Below are positions 17,566 through 25,472 of a DNA stretch of 64,000 nucleotides, piece by piece. Positions within the stretch are counted from its first letter, which is position 1, and the number at the start of each line of letters is the position of its first letter. Source of the stretch: DATKFM01 sp963810485 (GTDB lineage: Bacteria > Pseudomonadota > Alphaproteobacteria > Dongiales > Dongiaceae). The notes under the pieces were generated by a model. The model ran no database searches, was not told the origin of the DNA, and worked only from the letters and a program-made list of their open reading frames with translations. The DNA lies in contig CAWENQ010000006.1 of the NCBI GenBank assembly GCA_963810485.1, positions 156,245 through 220,244 of the forward strand, read 5' to 3'. The position numbers and the translations under genes are program-made.

Positions 17566-18036
17566 CTAGCCTTTGGCGCGCAACAGCCGCGCCTTGTCGC
17601 GCTTCCAGTCCCGCGCCTTCTGGGTTTCGCGCTTGTCGACCTTGCGCTTGCCCTTGGCCAGGCCGAGCGCCAGCTTGGCGATGCCCCGCGGATTGAAATA
17701 GATCGACAGCGGCACCAGCGTGATGCCCTGGCGCTGCACCGCGCCCATCAGCCGATCCCGCTCGCGCCGCCGCACCAGCAGCTTGCGCGGCCGCCGCGGC
17801 GCATGGTTGAAGCGCGTCGCCGCTTCATATTCGGGGATGTGGGCGTTCAGCAGATAGAGGTCGCCATCCTTCGGCCCGGCAAACGCCTCCTGGATGCTGG
17901 CGCCGCCTTTGCGCAACGCCTTCACCTCGGTGCCCGTCAGCACGAGCCCGCATTCCAGGGTTTCTTCGATGAAGTAGTCGTGCCGCGCCTTGCGGTTCTG
18001 GGCCGCGTATTTCGGCTCGGCTTCCTTGACTGTCAT
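17566..18036 (-). CDS. smpB: SsrA-binding protein SmpB
   Basis: SmpB carries tmRNA to stalled ribosomes. The 156-residue protein shows NRKARHDYFIEETLECGLVLTGTEVKALR and the OB-fold segment YLLNAHIPEYEAA, plus the basic C-terminal tail KGKRKVDKRETQKARDWKRD that enters the mRNA channel. It lies downstream of dapA, a frequent pairing in alphaproteobacteria. The ssrA gene itself is not visible in the window. Confidence 0.96.
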   Translation of the reverse strand: MTVKEAEPKYAAQNRKARHDYFIEETLECGLVLTGTEVKALRKGGASIQEAFAGPKDGDLYLLNAHIPEYEAATRFNHAPRRPRKLLVRRRERDRLMGAVQRQGITLVPLSIYFNPRGIAKLALGLAKGKRKVDKRETQKARDWKRDKARLLRAKG

Positions 18037-18065
18037 GATCGATCCGCAGCGGCTGGAAACGTCCG

Positions 18066-18093
18066 GGCGCCGGCAGGCCGGAAATCCGGCGCC
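18066..18093 (-). terminator. GC-rich stem-loop between dapA and smpB
   Basis: GGCGCCGG at 18066-18073 pairs perfectly with CCGGCGCC at 18086-18093 across a 12-base loop, with further pairing possible outside. There is no clear T-run on the minus strand, so it could be a weak terminator or attenuator between the two genes. Confidence 0.35.
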
Positions 18094-18115
18094 GACGCCC
18101 GGGTCGCCAACTCCT

Positions 18116-18991
18116 CTAGTTCAGCAGCCCGGCATGCACCATGGCCGCTTTCACCCGCTCCTTCGACGCCGCTGCGATCTCGCAGAGCGGCAGCCGCGCC
18201 GCCGCGGAGGCCCGGCCCAGGAGTTCGGCGCCATACTTCACCGGCCCGGGGCTGGTCTCGACGAACAGCGCCTTGTGCAGGGGCGTCAGCCGCTCATTGA
18301 TGGTCATGACGGTGTCGAGATCGCGCTTCGCCCATGCGTCGTGCAATTCGGCGCAAAGCCGCGGCGCCACATTAGAGGTCACGGAGATGCAGCCATGGCC
18401 GCCCTGGGACAGGAACGGCACGACAGTCGCATCCTCGCCGGAGAGCTGGCAGAAGTCCGGACCGGCCGCGAGCCGCAGCAGCATCGGCCGTGTCAGATCC
18501 GCCGTCGCGTCCTTGACGCCGACAATGCGCGGCAGCTTGGCCAGCCGCGCCATGGTCTCGACCGTCATATCCACGGACGTGCGGCCCGGCACGTTGTAGA
18601 TGACGATCGGGATATCCACGGCGTCATGGATCGCCTTGTAATGCTGGTACTGCCCCTCCTGCGTCGGCTTGTTGTAGTAGGGCAACACGACCAGGGCGGC
18701 GGAAGCACCCGCCTTCTTGGCATAGGCCGTCAGCTCGATCGCCTCCGCGGTCGAGTTAGAGCCGGTGCCGGCGATGACCGGCACCCGGCCGTCCGCCGCC
18801 TCGACGCAGAGGTCGATCACGCGTTTGTGCTCGGCGAAGTCCAGGGTGGGAGATTCACCCGTGGTGCCTACGGGCACCAGGGCGTCCGTGCCTTCATCGA
18901 TCTGCCAGCGGCAGAAGTCCTGAAAGCCTTTCTCATCGACGGCGCCGTTCTTGAACGGGGTGATCAGTGCCGTCATCGATCCCTTGAACAT
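18116..18991 (-). CDS. dapA: 4-hydroxy-tetrahydrodipicolinate synthase
   Basis: DapA condenses pyruvate with aspartate semialdehyde in lysine and peptidoglycan synthesis. The 291-residue TIM barrel has GTTGESPTL (residues 42-50), the catalytic Tyr132 in IYNVPGRT and the Schiff-base Lys160 in GVKDATADL. I set the start at the ATG at 18991, seven bases after GGGAG and where family similarity begins; the frame extends 24 residues further upstream without support. Confidence 0.95.
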   Translation of the reverse strand: MFKGSMTALITPFKNGAVDEKGFQDFCRWQIDEGTDALVPVGTTGESPTLDFAEHKRVIDLCVEAADGRVPVIAGTGSNSTAEAIELTAYAKKAGASAALVVLPYYNKPTQEGQYQHYKAIHDAVDIPIVIYNVPGRTSVDMTVETMARLAKLPRIVGVKDATADLTRPMLLRLAAGPDFCQLSGEDATVVPFLSQGGHGCISVTSNVAPRLCAELHDAWAKRDLDTVMTINERLTPLHKALFVETSPGPVKYGAELLGRASAAARLPLCEIAAASKERVKAAMVHAGLLN

Positions 18992-19216
18992 CTTCAGCTC
19001 CCTGCCGCCGGGTCTAGCCTTTGGGCGGCGAATCAAACTAATAATACAGTCCGCTGGCGGCATTAAGGCATTGACGCGCCGCCAAGTCTTGCAGTTCTTT
19101 CAGGACCTTGCCCGCGAGGCCCGCGCCGGTCAAAAGGTTGTTAACCATAGCCGTGGCAAAATTGCGATAGGCTGATGGCATCACCGCCACGAACTGCGTG
19201 TCAGGAGTTATACGAA

Positions 19217-21193
19217 ATGGGAGGCATGGTGGACAGGCTCCGCTTCCTTCTGCTGGCTATTATTTGCTCTGTTGTCTGCGCGTTACCCGCAGGGGCGGCG
19301 TCCACCGACAAACTGACGGCCGGTCAGATTGCGACCTATCAGGCGGCGTTCACCGCCATCGAAGCCGACAAATGGGCCGAGGCGCGGCGCCTGGGACAGC
19401 AGGGCGGCAACCCGCTCCTGACCGATGTGGTGACCTGGTACGCCCTCGCCGGCAACGCTCAGCCGGCGTCATTCTCCGATTATGCGCGGCTGTTGCAGGC
19501 CCATCCGGACTGGCCGCGCCGCGGCGCTCTGGAGGCCGGCGCCGAGCGCACCATGACCGGGATGTCGGCGGACCAGATCGTCGCCTGGTTCGGCGGCCGC
19601 GAGCCGCGCACCCTGGAGGGGGCATTCCGGCTGGCGAGCGCTCTGATCACCACCGGCCAGAAGGCCCAGGCGCAAGCCGTGGTGAAGAAAGGCTGGGCCA
19701 ATGTCGATGCCCTGTCCATCCAGGGCGAGGCCACCTTCGTCATGGCCTTCAATGACATGCTGACGCCGGAAGATCACTGGGCCCGGGTCGACCGGCTGCT
19801 GTGGAACGACAGCTCGTCCGCCGCCAATCGCATCGTGCCCCGGCTCTCCGCGGGCCACCGTCAGGTGGCGGAAGCGCGCATGGCCTTGCGCAGCAAAGCG
19901 AAGGATATCACCGCGAAGGTCGAAGCTGTGCCGGCCGAGCTGGCGCACGACCCCGGCCTGATCTATGAGCGGGCCCGCTACCGGCGCAGTCAGGACGACC
20001 TGGCCGGCATGGCGGCACTGTTCGACAAGCCGCTGACCAGCGTGCCGCGCCCTGATCTGCTGTGGCGCGAGCTGGAAAGCGCGGCGCGCCATGCCCTGGA
20101 AACCAAGCAGTACAAGATCGCTTACAACCTGGCCAAACAGCATGGCGCCAATAGCGGCACGACCTTCGCCGAAGGCGAATGGCTGGCCGGCTGGATCGCG
20201 CTCCGCTTCGTCAAGGACGCCAACGCCGCCTACGGGCACTTCGCCAGAATGTTTGACGGCGTCAGTTCGCCGCTCAGCAAGGGCCGCGCCGCCTATTGGG
20301 CCGGCCGCGCGGCGACGGCTCTGAACAACAAGGCTGAAGCCGACCGCTGGTATTGGCAGGCCTCCCTCTACCCCACCACCTATTATGGCCAGCTCGGCGC
20401 CGGCGAGATCGGCGTCAACCCGCCCCTGCCGATGCCGGAAATGCCCAAGCCGACCCCGCAGGAACAGGCGGCCTTTGCCAAGCAGGACATGGTGCGGGTC
20501 GTGCAATTGCTCGGTCAGATCGGCGCAACCGATCAAGCCAAGACCTTCCTGACGGCGCTCATCGAGAAGGCCGGCACGCGCGGCGAACAGCGGCTCGGAG
20601 TCGATCTCGCGGCATCGCTGGGACGGCCGGACCTGACCCTGGCCGCGGCCAAGGTCGCCCGGCAAAAGGGCACCGAAATGGTCGAGTACCTCTTCCCCGT
20701 GAAGAAGCTGGTCAATCCCGGCGCGCCGGAAACGGCGTTGGTGCTGGGCGTCATCCGCCAGGAGAGCGCCTTCGATCCGGAGGCTATCAGTTCCGCCGGC
20801 GCGCGCGGCCTGATGCAGTTGATGCCGGCCACGGCCAAGTACGTGGCGAAGAAGCTCGGGCTCCCATACACGAGGGACAAGCTGACCAGCGACACCACCT
20901 TCAACATCTCCCTCGGGCGCGCATATCTCTCCGAGCTGCTCAGCGATCACGGCGGCTCCTACGTGCTGGCGATTGCCGCCTACAACGCCGGCCCGCGCCG
21001 CGTGTCCGAATGGACCGCGCGCTTCCGCGACCCCCGGCGGCAGGACGTGGATGTGATCGACTGGGTGGAACTGATCCCGATCTCCGAGACCCGCAATTAT
21101 GTCCAGCGCGTCCTGGAGAATACCCAGGTCTATCGCCACCGTCTCGGCGACACCGAAGTGGCGATGAGTCTGGCGCAGGACCTGCAGCGCTAA
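19217..21193 (+). CDS. Soluble lytic murein transglycosylase
   Basis: A periplasmic enzyme of the Slt70 type that cleaves peptidoglycan glycan strands to 1,6-anhydro products. The signal peptide runs from LRFLLLAIICSVVCALPAGAAS. A long alpha-superhelical U/L region follows, and the C-terminal catalytic domain contains GVIRQESAFDPEAISSAGAR with catalytic Glu, LMQLMPATA and IAAYNAGPRRVSEW. The start at 19217 follows AGGAG by nine bases; an upstream in-frame start at 19175 is less likely. 658 residues, the usual length. Confidence 0.93.
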   Translation: MGGMVDRLRFLLLAIICSVVCALPAGAASTDKLTAGQIATYQAAFTAIEADKWAEARRLGQQGGNPLLTDVVTWYALAGNAQPASFSDYARLLQAHPDWPRRGALEAGAERTMTGMSADQIVAWFGGREPRTLEGAFRLASALITTGQKAQAQAVVKKGWANVDALSIQGEATFVMAFNDMLTPEDHWARVDRLLWNDSSSAANRIVPRLSAGHRQVAEARMALRSKAKDITAKVEAVPAELAHDPGLIYERARYRRSQDDLAGMAALFDKPLTSVPRPDLLWRELESAARHALETKQYKIAYNLAKQHGANSGTTFAEGEWLAGWIALRFVKDANAAYGHFARMFDGVSSPLSKGRAAYWAGRAATALNNKAEADRWYWQASLYPTTYYGQLGAGEIGVNPPLPMPEMPKPTPQEQAAFAKQDMVRVVQLLGQIGATDQAKTFLTALIEKAGTRGEQRLGVDLAASLGRPDLTLAAAKVARQKGTEMVEYLFPVKKLVNPGAPETALVLGVIRQESAFDPEAISSAGARGLMQLMPATAKYVAKKLGLPYTRDKLTSDTTFNISLGRAYLSELLSDHGGSYVLAIAAYNAGPRRVSEWTARFRDPRRQDVDVIDWVELIPISETRNYVQRVLENTQVYRHRLGDTEVAMSLAQDLQR

Positions 21194-21232
21194 GCGGCAA
21201 CGATCGAGCAGAACAGCAAGAGAGACGCCCGC

Positions 21233-21919
21233 ATGACGGCCAAACTTGCCCCCATCGACGCCTGTGTTTTCGACGCCTATGGCACGCTGTTCGACGTCAA
21301 TGCGGCGGCGAAGCGCCACGCCGCGTCGCTGGGCGATCGCTGGCCGGACTTGGCGGCCACCTGGCGGCGCAAGCAACTTGAGTACACCTGGTTGCGCAGT
21401 CTGATGGGCGATTATGCGGATTTCTGGCACGTGACGCGGGATGCGCTGGTCTATTCCCTGGAAAAGCACGGGCATGAAGACGCCACCCTGGTCGAGAAGC
21501 TGATGACCTCCTATCGCACCCTGGAGGCCTATCCGGATGCGACCTCGACGCTCGCCTGGATGAAGCATCTGGGGCTGAAGATCATCATCCTGTCGAACGG
21601 CACCCAGGCCATGCTGACCGACGCGATTGCCGCCGCCCATCTCGACCGCCTGGTGGATGCCGTGTTGTCCGTGGGCGCGGTCAATCTCTACAAGCCCCAT
21701 CCCCGCGTCTATCAATTGGCGGTCGACCGGCTGGGCATGCAGCCGGCGCGGGTCTGCTTTGTCAGCAGCAACGGTTGGGATGCGGTCGGGGCCGCGCACT
21801 ATGGTTTCCGCGCCGTCTGGATCAATCGCAATGACGATCCCCGGGAGCGCCTGCCCGCCGCGGCGGAGGTCGAGATCAAGTCCCTGTCCGAACTTCAGCC
21901 GTTGATTGCCCGCGCCTGA
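21233..21919 (+). CDS. Haloacid dehalogenase, type II
   Basis: An HAD-superfamily hydrolase of the L-2-haloacid dehalogenase group. The nucleophile Asp14 is in CVFDAYGTLFDVNAAAKRH. Motif II Ser is in IIILSNGTQAML, Lys in NLYKPHPRVYQLAVD and the acidic/Asn motif in FVSSNGWDAVGAAHYGF, all matching type II haloacid dehalogenases. At 228 residues it is normal size. It lies 40 bases after the transglycosylase and is followed by a threonine dehydratase, all on the plus strand. The physiological substrate may not be a haloacid. Confidence 0.88.
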   Translation: MTAKLAPIDACVFDAYGTLFDVNAAAKRHAASLGDRWPDLAATWRRKQLEYTWLRSLMGDYADFWHVTRDALVYSLEKHGHEDATLVEKLMTSYRTLEAYPDATSTLAWMKHLGLKIIILSNGTQAMLTDAIAAAHLDRLVDAVLSVGAVNLYKPHPRVYQLAVDRLGMQPARVCFVSSNGWDAVGAAHYGFRAVWINRNDDPRERLPAAAEVEIKSLSELQPLIARA

Positions 21920-21958
21920 ACGGCATAATCGCCCGGCAACAACGACAGGATAGATGAC

Positions 21959-22978
21959 ATGGTTGCCGCCCCGGCAGCCGCGGTTTCCGCGGTACGCTTG
22001 CCCACCTACGCCGATATCGAAACCGCCGCCCAACGCCTTAAAGGCCAAGCCGTCGAAACGCCGCTGATCGAGTCCCGGGATCTCAACGTCCGGACCGGCG
22101 GCCGGCTGTTCATCAAGCCGGAAAATCTGCAGCGCACGGGCTCGTTCAAGTTCCGCGGCGCCCGCAACAAGATCTGCGCATTGCTGGGATCGGCGCAGCC
22201 GCCGAAGAACGTGGTCGCTTTCTCCTCCGGCAATCACGCCCAGGGCGTGGCGGCCGCGGCCCAGATCGCCGGGATCGGCGCCACCATCGTGATGCCCTCG
22301 GACGCACCCGACATCAAGATCGCCAACACGCGCAGCTTTGGCGCGGAGGTCGTGCTCTACGACCGCTATCGCGACGACCGCGAGGCGATCACCGCCGGCA
22401 TCGCCCGGGAAAAGCAGGCCGCTATCGTGCGGCCCTTCGACGACCCCGATATCATCGCCGGCCAGGGCACCATCGGCCGCGAAGTCTTCACGCAGCTCGC
22501 AGGAATTTGCGCCGCCGCCGATGTGCTGCTCTCGCCCTGCGGCGGCGGTGGCTTGGTGTCCGGCATCGCGCTGGCGATGGCCGAGCTGTCACCCAAGACC
22601 AAGGTGCATGCGGTGGAACCTGCGCTCTTCGACGACACCGCCCGTTCCCTGGCGGCTCACGCGCGACAGAAGAACGCGCCTGACGCCCGCAGCATCTGCG
22701 ATGCGCTGCTGTCGCCGATGCCGGGCGAGTTGACCTTTCAGCTCAACGACCGGCTGCTGGCGGGCGCCTTCGGCGTGACCGACGACGAGGTGCTGGCGGC
22801 GATGGACTACGCCTTCCGCATGCTGAAGCTGGTGACGGAACCCGGCGGCGCCGTGGCGCTGGCCGCCGTGCTGACGGGCAAGATCGATCTGAAAGGCAAG
22901 ACCGCCGTCATCGTGATATCCGGCGGCAATGTGGATCCCCAGATGTTCGGCCGGGCGATCGGCGGCAAGGCGTCATAG
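21959..22978 (+). CDS. Threonine/serine ammonia-lyase (PLP-dependent)
   Basis: A fold-type II PLP enzyme of the catabolic threonine dehydratase type. The Schiff-base Lys64 is in GSFKFRGARNKI, the substrate loop is SSGNHAQGVA, and the phosphate cup is PCGGGGLVSG. At 339 residues it lacks the C-terminal ACT-like regulatory domain of biosynthetic IlvA, so isoleucine feedback control is unlikely. A serine racemase/dehydratase role is also possible. Confidence 0.88.
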   Translation: MVAAPAAAVSAVRLPTYADIETAAQRLKGQAVETPLIESRDLNVRTGGRLFIKPENLQRTGSFKFRGARNKICALLGSAQPPKNVVAFSSGNHAQGVAAAAQIAGIGATIVMPSDAPDIKIANTRSFGAEVVLYDRYRDDREAITAGIAREKQAAIVRPFDDPDIIAGQGTIGREVFTQLAGICAAADVLLSPCGGGGLVSGIALAMAELSPKTKVHAVEPALFDDTARSLAAHARQKNAPDARSICDALLSPMPGELTFQLNDRLLAGAFGVTDDEVLAAMDYAFRMLKLVTEPGGAVALAAVLTGKIDLKGKTAVIVISGGNVDPQMFGRAIGGKAS

Positions 22979-23035
22979 GCTGCCCACTGGTCTAGCCGCA
23001 GACGATCCCGCAAAACTCGCAACAGAAAGAAGTCA

Positions 23036-23061
23036 CCGCGCCACCCCATCGGGCGGCGCGG
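23036..23061. terminator. Possible bidirectional terminator between convergent genes
   Basis: CCGCGCC at 23036-23042 pairs with GGCGCGG at 23055-23061 over a 12-base loop. It lies between the convergent threonine dehydratase and bactofilin genes. No clear T-run follows on either strand, so the call is weak. Confidence 0.3.
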
Positions 23062-23082
23062 CTGGACCGGAAAAGCCGTACT

Positions 23083-23613
23083 CTAGGCGCGAGCCGCTGT
23101 GGGCTGGCTCGGCGTCGCCGCAGCCGGCGTGCTCACCGTCGTCGTCGGCTTGTCCTTGACGATGGACGCGACGTTGGCGCCGGTCTGGCTGGCGTCGATG
23201 CGGCGGCACTGCCCTTCGAAGAAAGCGCCGGGCTCGATCGACAGCGTCTGGTGCAGGACATCGCCGGTCACCCGGGCCGTCTTGGCCAAAGTCACCGTGG
23301 CGCCCTTCACCTGGCCGTTGACCGAACCGCAGATGCGGATCGATTCAGCCGAGATCGCGCCATGAATTTGCGCGGCCTCGCCGATCGTGATGCTGCGGCT
23401 GCTGATATCGCCTTCAACATGGCCATCGACCTGAATGTCACCAGCGCAATGAAGATCGCCTTTGATCTTCAGATCGGGGCTGATGATGGACGGCGCTGCG
23501 GTGCGCGCCTGGTTTGTCCGCTGGTAATCGGTCGATGAAGACATGCTGCTCTCCGTGGTTCCCGCGCCGGTCGAGGACGTGGGTGTGTTGGATCTATTAT
23601 CCCTTGAAAACAT
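23083..23613 (-). CDS. Bactofilin (polymer-forming cytoskeletal protein)
   Basis: Bactofilins self-assemble into filaments that position cell-wall enzymes. The 176-residue product has the beta-helical core with repeating hydrophobic turns (IKGDLHCAGDIQVDGHVEGDI, ITIGEAAQIHGAISAESIRI and so on), flanked by unstructured ends rich in Ser, Thr and Ala. The ATG at 23613 follows GGAGG by nine bases and overlaps the end of the upstream M23 peptidase gene by 17 bases, so the two are translated together. A longer frame from 23658 is less likely. Confidence 0.93.
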   Translation of the reverse strand: MFSRDNRSNTPTSSTGAGTTESSMSSSTDYQRTNQARTAAPSIISPDLKIKGDLHCAGDIQVDGHVEGDISSRSITIGEAAQIHGAISAESIRICGSVNGQVKGATVTLAKTARVTGDVLHQTLSIEPGAFFEGQCRRIDASQTGANVASIVKDKPTTTVSTPAAATPSQPTAARA

Positions 23614-25192
23614 ACTTTCCGGCCTCCAGGAAGTTGATGGGATCGTAGGGCCGCTCATCGACCCTCACTTCATAATGGAGATGAGGTCCCGTACTCCGGC
23701 CGGAGCTTCCAAGCAAGCCAATCTCGTCCCGGTAGCCGACGGTGTCGCCTACCTTGACATCGATCTTCTTCAGATGCCCATACCGCGTGCGGATCCCGAG
23801 ACCATGGTCGATTTCAATAAGCCTGCCATAGTCCCCCATCCACCCCGCATATACCACTTTACCCGGCGCCGTTGCTAGCACCGCTGTGCCGACATCGTTC
23901 CCCAGATCGAGGCCTTCATGCATCGATGCCCGGCGGCTGAGCGGGTCCTTTCGGACGCCGAAACCGCTTCTGAGCACATAACTGTCCAGCGGCGCAGCCA
24001 GAGGCAGGCTCCTCAGCACCACCTGCAGCCGCTCCCACCGCTCCACCTCGCCGTCCAGGTTCTCGATCGAGGCCAGGACCAGCCGTTCCTCGGCGGTGCG
24101 GGTGTAGCTGCGCGGCGTGATGAACGGACCGCCCTCGCCGGCGATCTGGGCGCCGGCGGCATTCAGCAGGGAATTGACCTCCAGGCCGGTCATGGCGACG
24201 GTCTTCTCGATTTCGTCGACGCCGACCCGGGTCCGCTGGGTCAGCTTCTCCACCATGGTCTTCTGGGTGGAGCTGACGACATTCAGCCGGCCCTCGAGCG
24301 CCCGCACCTTGGACAGCAGCTCATCCCGCACGGCCCGAAGCGCGATACGGTCCTGCGCGGTCTGGGTAGTGGTCCTTTGCATGCCAGCGACCAGCGCTTC
24401 CAGCCGTTTGTTGCTCGTCTGGGCACTCGCCAGGGAGTCACCGAGGCGCGAGAGCTGCCCCTGGAGAACGGCGTTGGCGGTCGCCTTGCGCGCCTGCACG
24501 GTCAGCAAGGCACCGACGCGCAGTTGCAGATCCGCCACTTGCGACTTTAGTTGCCGGCCGATGCTTTCGGCGCGGGTCAGCTGCTGCTGCGTATTCTGGA
24601 GATCCCGGAGATAGCGTGCCTGGGCCATCTTCGCGCGCACGGCAACATCGGCCTCCAGGGACATTTGCATCCGCATCGCCGAGATTTCCTTGGAGAGCAC
24701 GAAGTTATTGTCGGCGATGCGATCAAGATCGGTGTTGATGGCGGCGATGACCGCGCCGACGGTCGGCCCGACCTCCGTCTCCCCGGGCACCGGCAAAGTG
24801 TCCATGGCAAGCGCCGGCAGATCTCCGCCGCGCGAGGCTCGAACCAGGTCCAATACGAACTGCTGGTTCAGCGCCAAATCCTTGGATACGCCGGCAAAGC
24901 GATCCTGCAGTTCCGTGACCTGGGACTGCAACTGATCGAAATTGCCGGCCAGAATATCGACTTCCGCACCGCGCTCGCTGGCGAGCCAACTCGCGATGCC
25001 GGCCGTCAGTGTCGTGCCGACAGTCCAAAAAATTACGGCCGCTGCCAAGCCGGCCGCGGCCATCTGCTGTCGCTTCGTCACTGTCAGATATTGTACGCGA
25101 TGATCGGCGCGAATTAGAATCTCGCGCTGCACGAAAATACGGTCGATCTGTGTCACAAGCTGCTGTCGGATCGCCCCAACAACCTTCTGCAT
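23597..25192 (-). CDS. M23 family metallopeptidase (peptidoglycan endopeptidase) with coiled-coil region
   Basis: A 531-residue membrane protein. One N-terminal transmembrane segment (about residues 45-68) leads to a long coiled-coil region (EVDILAGNFDQLQSQVTELQD and following, to about residue 340). The LytM/M23 domain follows with zinc ligands in HEGLDLG and HLHYE and the GTAVLATAPGKVVYAGW and RYGHL boxes. It should cleave peptide cross-links in the periplasm. The start at 25192 is supported by GGGG just upstream. Pairing with bactofilin is the recurrent cell-shape module. Confidence 0.92.
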   Translation of the reverse strand: MQKVVGAIRQQLVTQIDRIFVQREILIRADHRVQYLTVTKRQQMAAAGLAAAVIFWTVGTTLTAGIASWLASERGAEVDILAGNFDQLQSQVTELQDRFAGVSKDLALNQQFVLDLVRASRGGDLPALAMDTLPVPGETEVGPTVGAVIAAINTDLDRIADNNFVLSKEISAMRMQMSLEADVAVRAKMAQARYLRDLQNTQQQLTRAESIGRQLKSQVADLQLRVGALLTVQARKATANAVLQGQLSRLGDSLASAQTSNKRLEALVAGMQRTTTQTAQDRIALRAVRDELLSKVRALEGRLNVVSSTQKTMVEKLTQRTRVGVDEIEKTVAMTGLEVNSLLNAAGAQIAGEGGPFITPRSYTRTAEERLVLASIENLDGEVERWERLQVVLRSLPLAAPLDSYVLRSGFGVRKDPLSRRASMHEGLDLGNDVGTAVLATAPGKVVYAGWMGDYGRLIEIDHGLGIRTRYGHLKKIDVKVGDTVGYRDEIGLLGSSGRSTGPHLHYEVRVDERPYDPINFLEAGKYVFKG

Positions 25193-25472
25193 CTTGCCCC
25201 CCACATTCTTGATCGATGCGTGGTGAATGCCACAGCACCGCATCGGCGTAGCCACTTTGCGCGCGGCTGACTTCCCTCGATTTCCAGACCTAGCCCTCTA
25301 TTTCCTCCCCACTTGAACTGCGGGGCGGCACGATTTTTTCACCGGTACTCATTCTGGGAGTACCGTTGCACAAAGACCCTAAAGAGGGGTTTTCAGGCAG
25401 GCAAGAGGATTCTCCCCGCATTCCTTACCATGCGCGAACATGGAGAGAACATCGGGCCTTGCCACAGCATTA
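25193..25472. other. Intergenic region with a hairpin
   Basis: This gap lies between the cysNC 3' end and the start of the M23 gene, both minus strand. It carries a perfect 8-bp stem, CGGTACTC (25343-25350) and GAGTACCG (25358-25365), with a 7-base loop. The adjoining T-run is on the wrong side for a minus-strand terminator, so its role is unclear. The M23 promoter should be here. Confidence 0.4.

Noticed and set aside
19469..22237. A 922-codon open frame on the minus strand opposite the transglycosylase and following genes
   Set aside because: It is antisense to three well-recognised plus-strand genes and its composition is typical of a GC-rich mirror frame (His, Gln, Gly and Arg rich); no domain is visible.
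23083..23658. Bactofilin start at 23658
   Set aside because: The start at 23613 has GGAGG at the right distance and begins MFSRDNRS; the upstream extension is the peptidase sequence in another frame.
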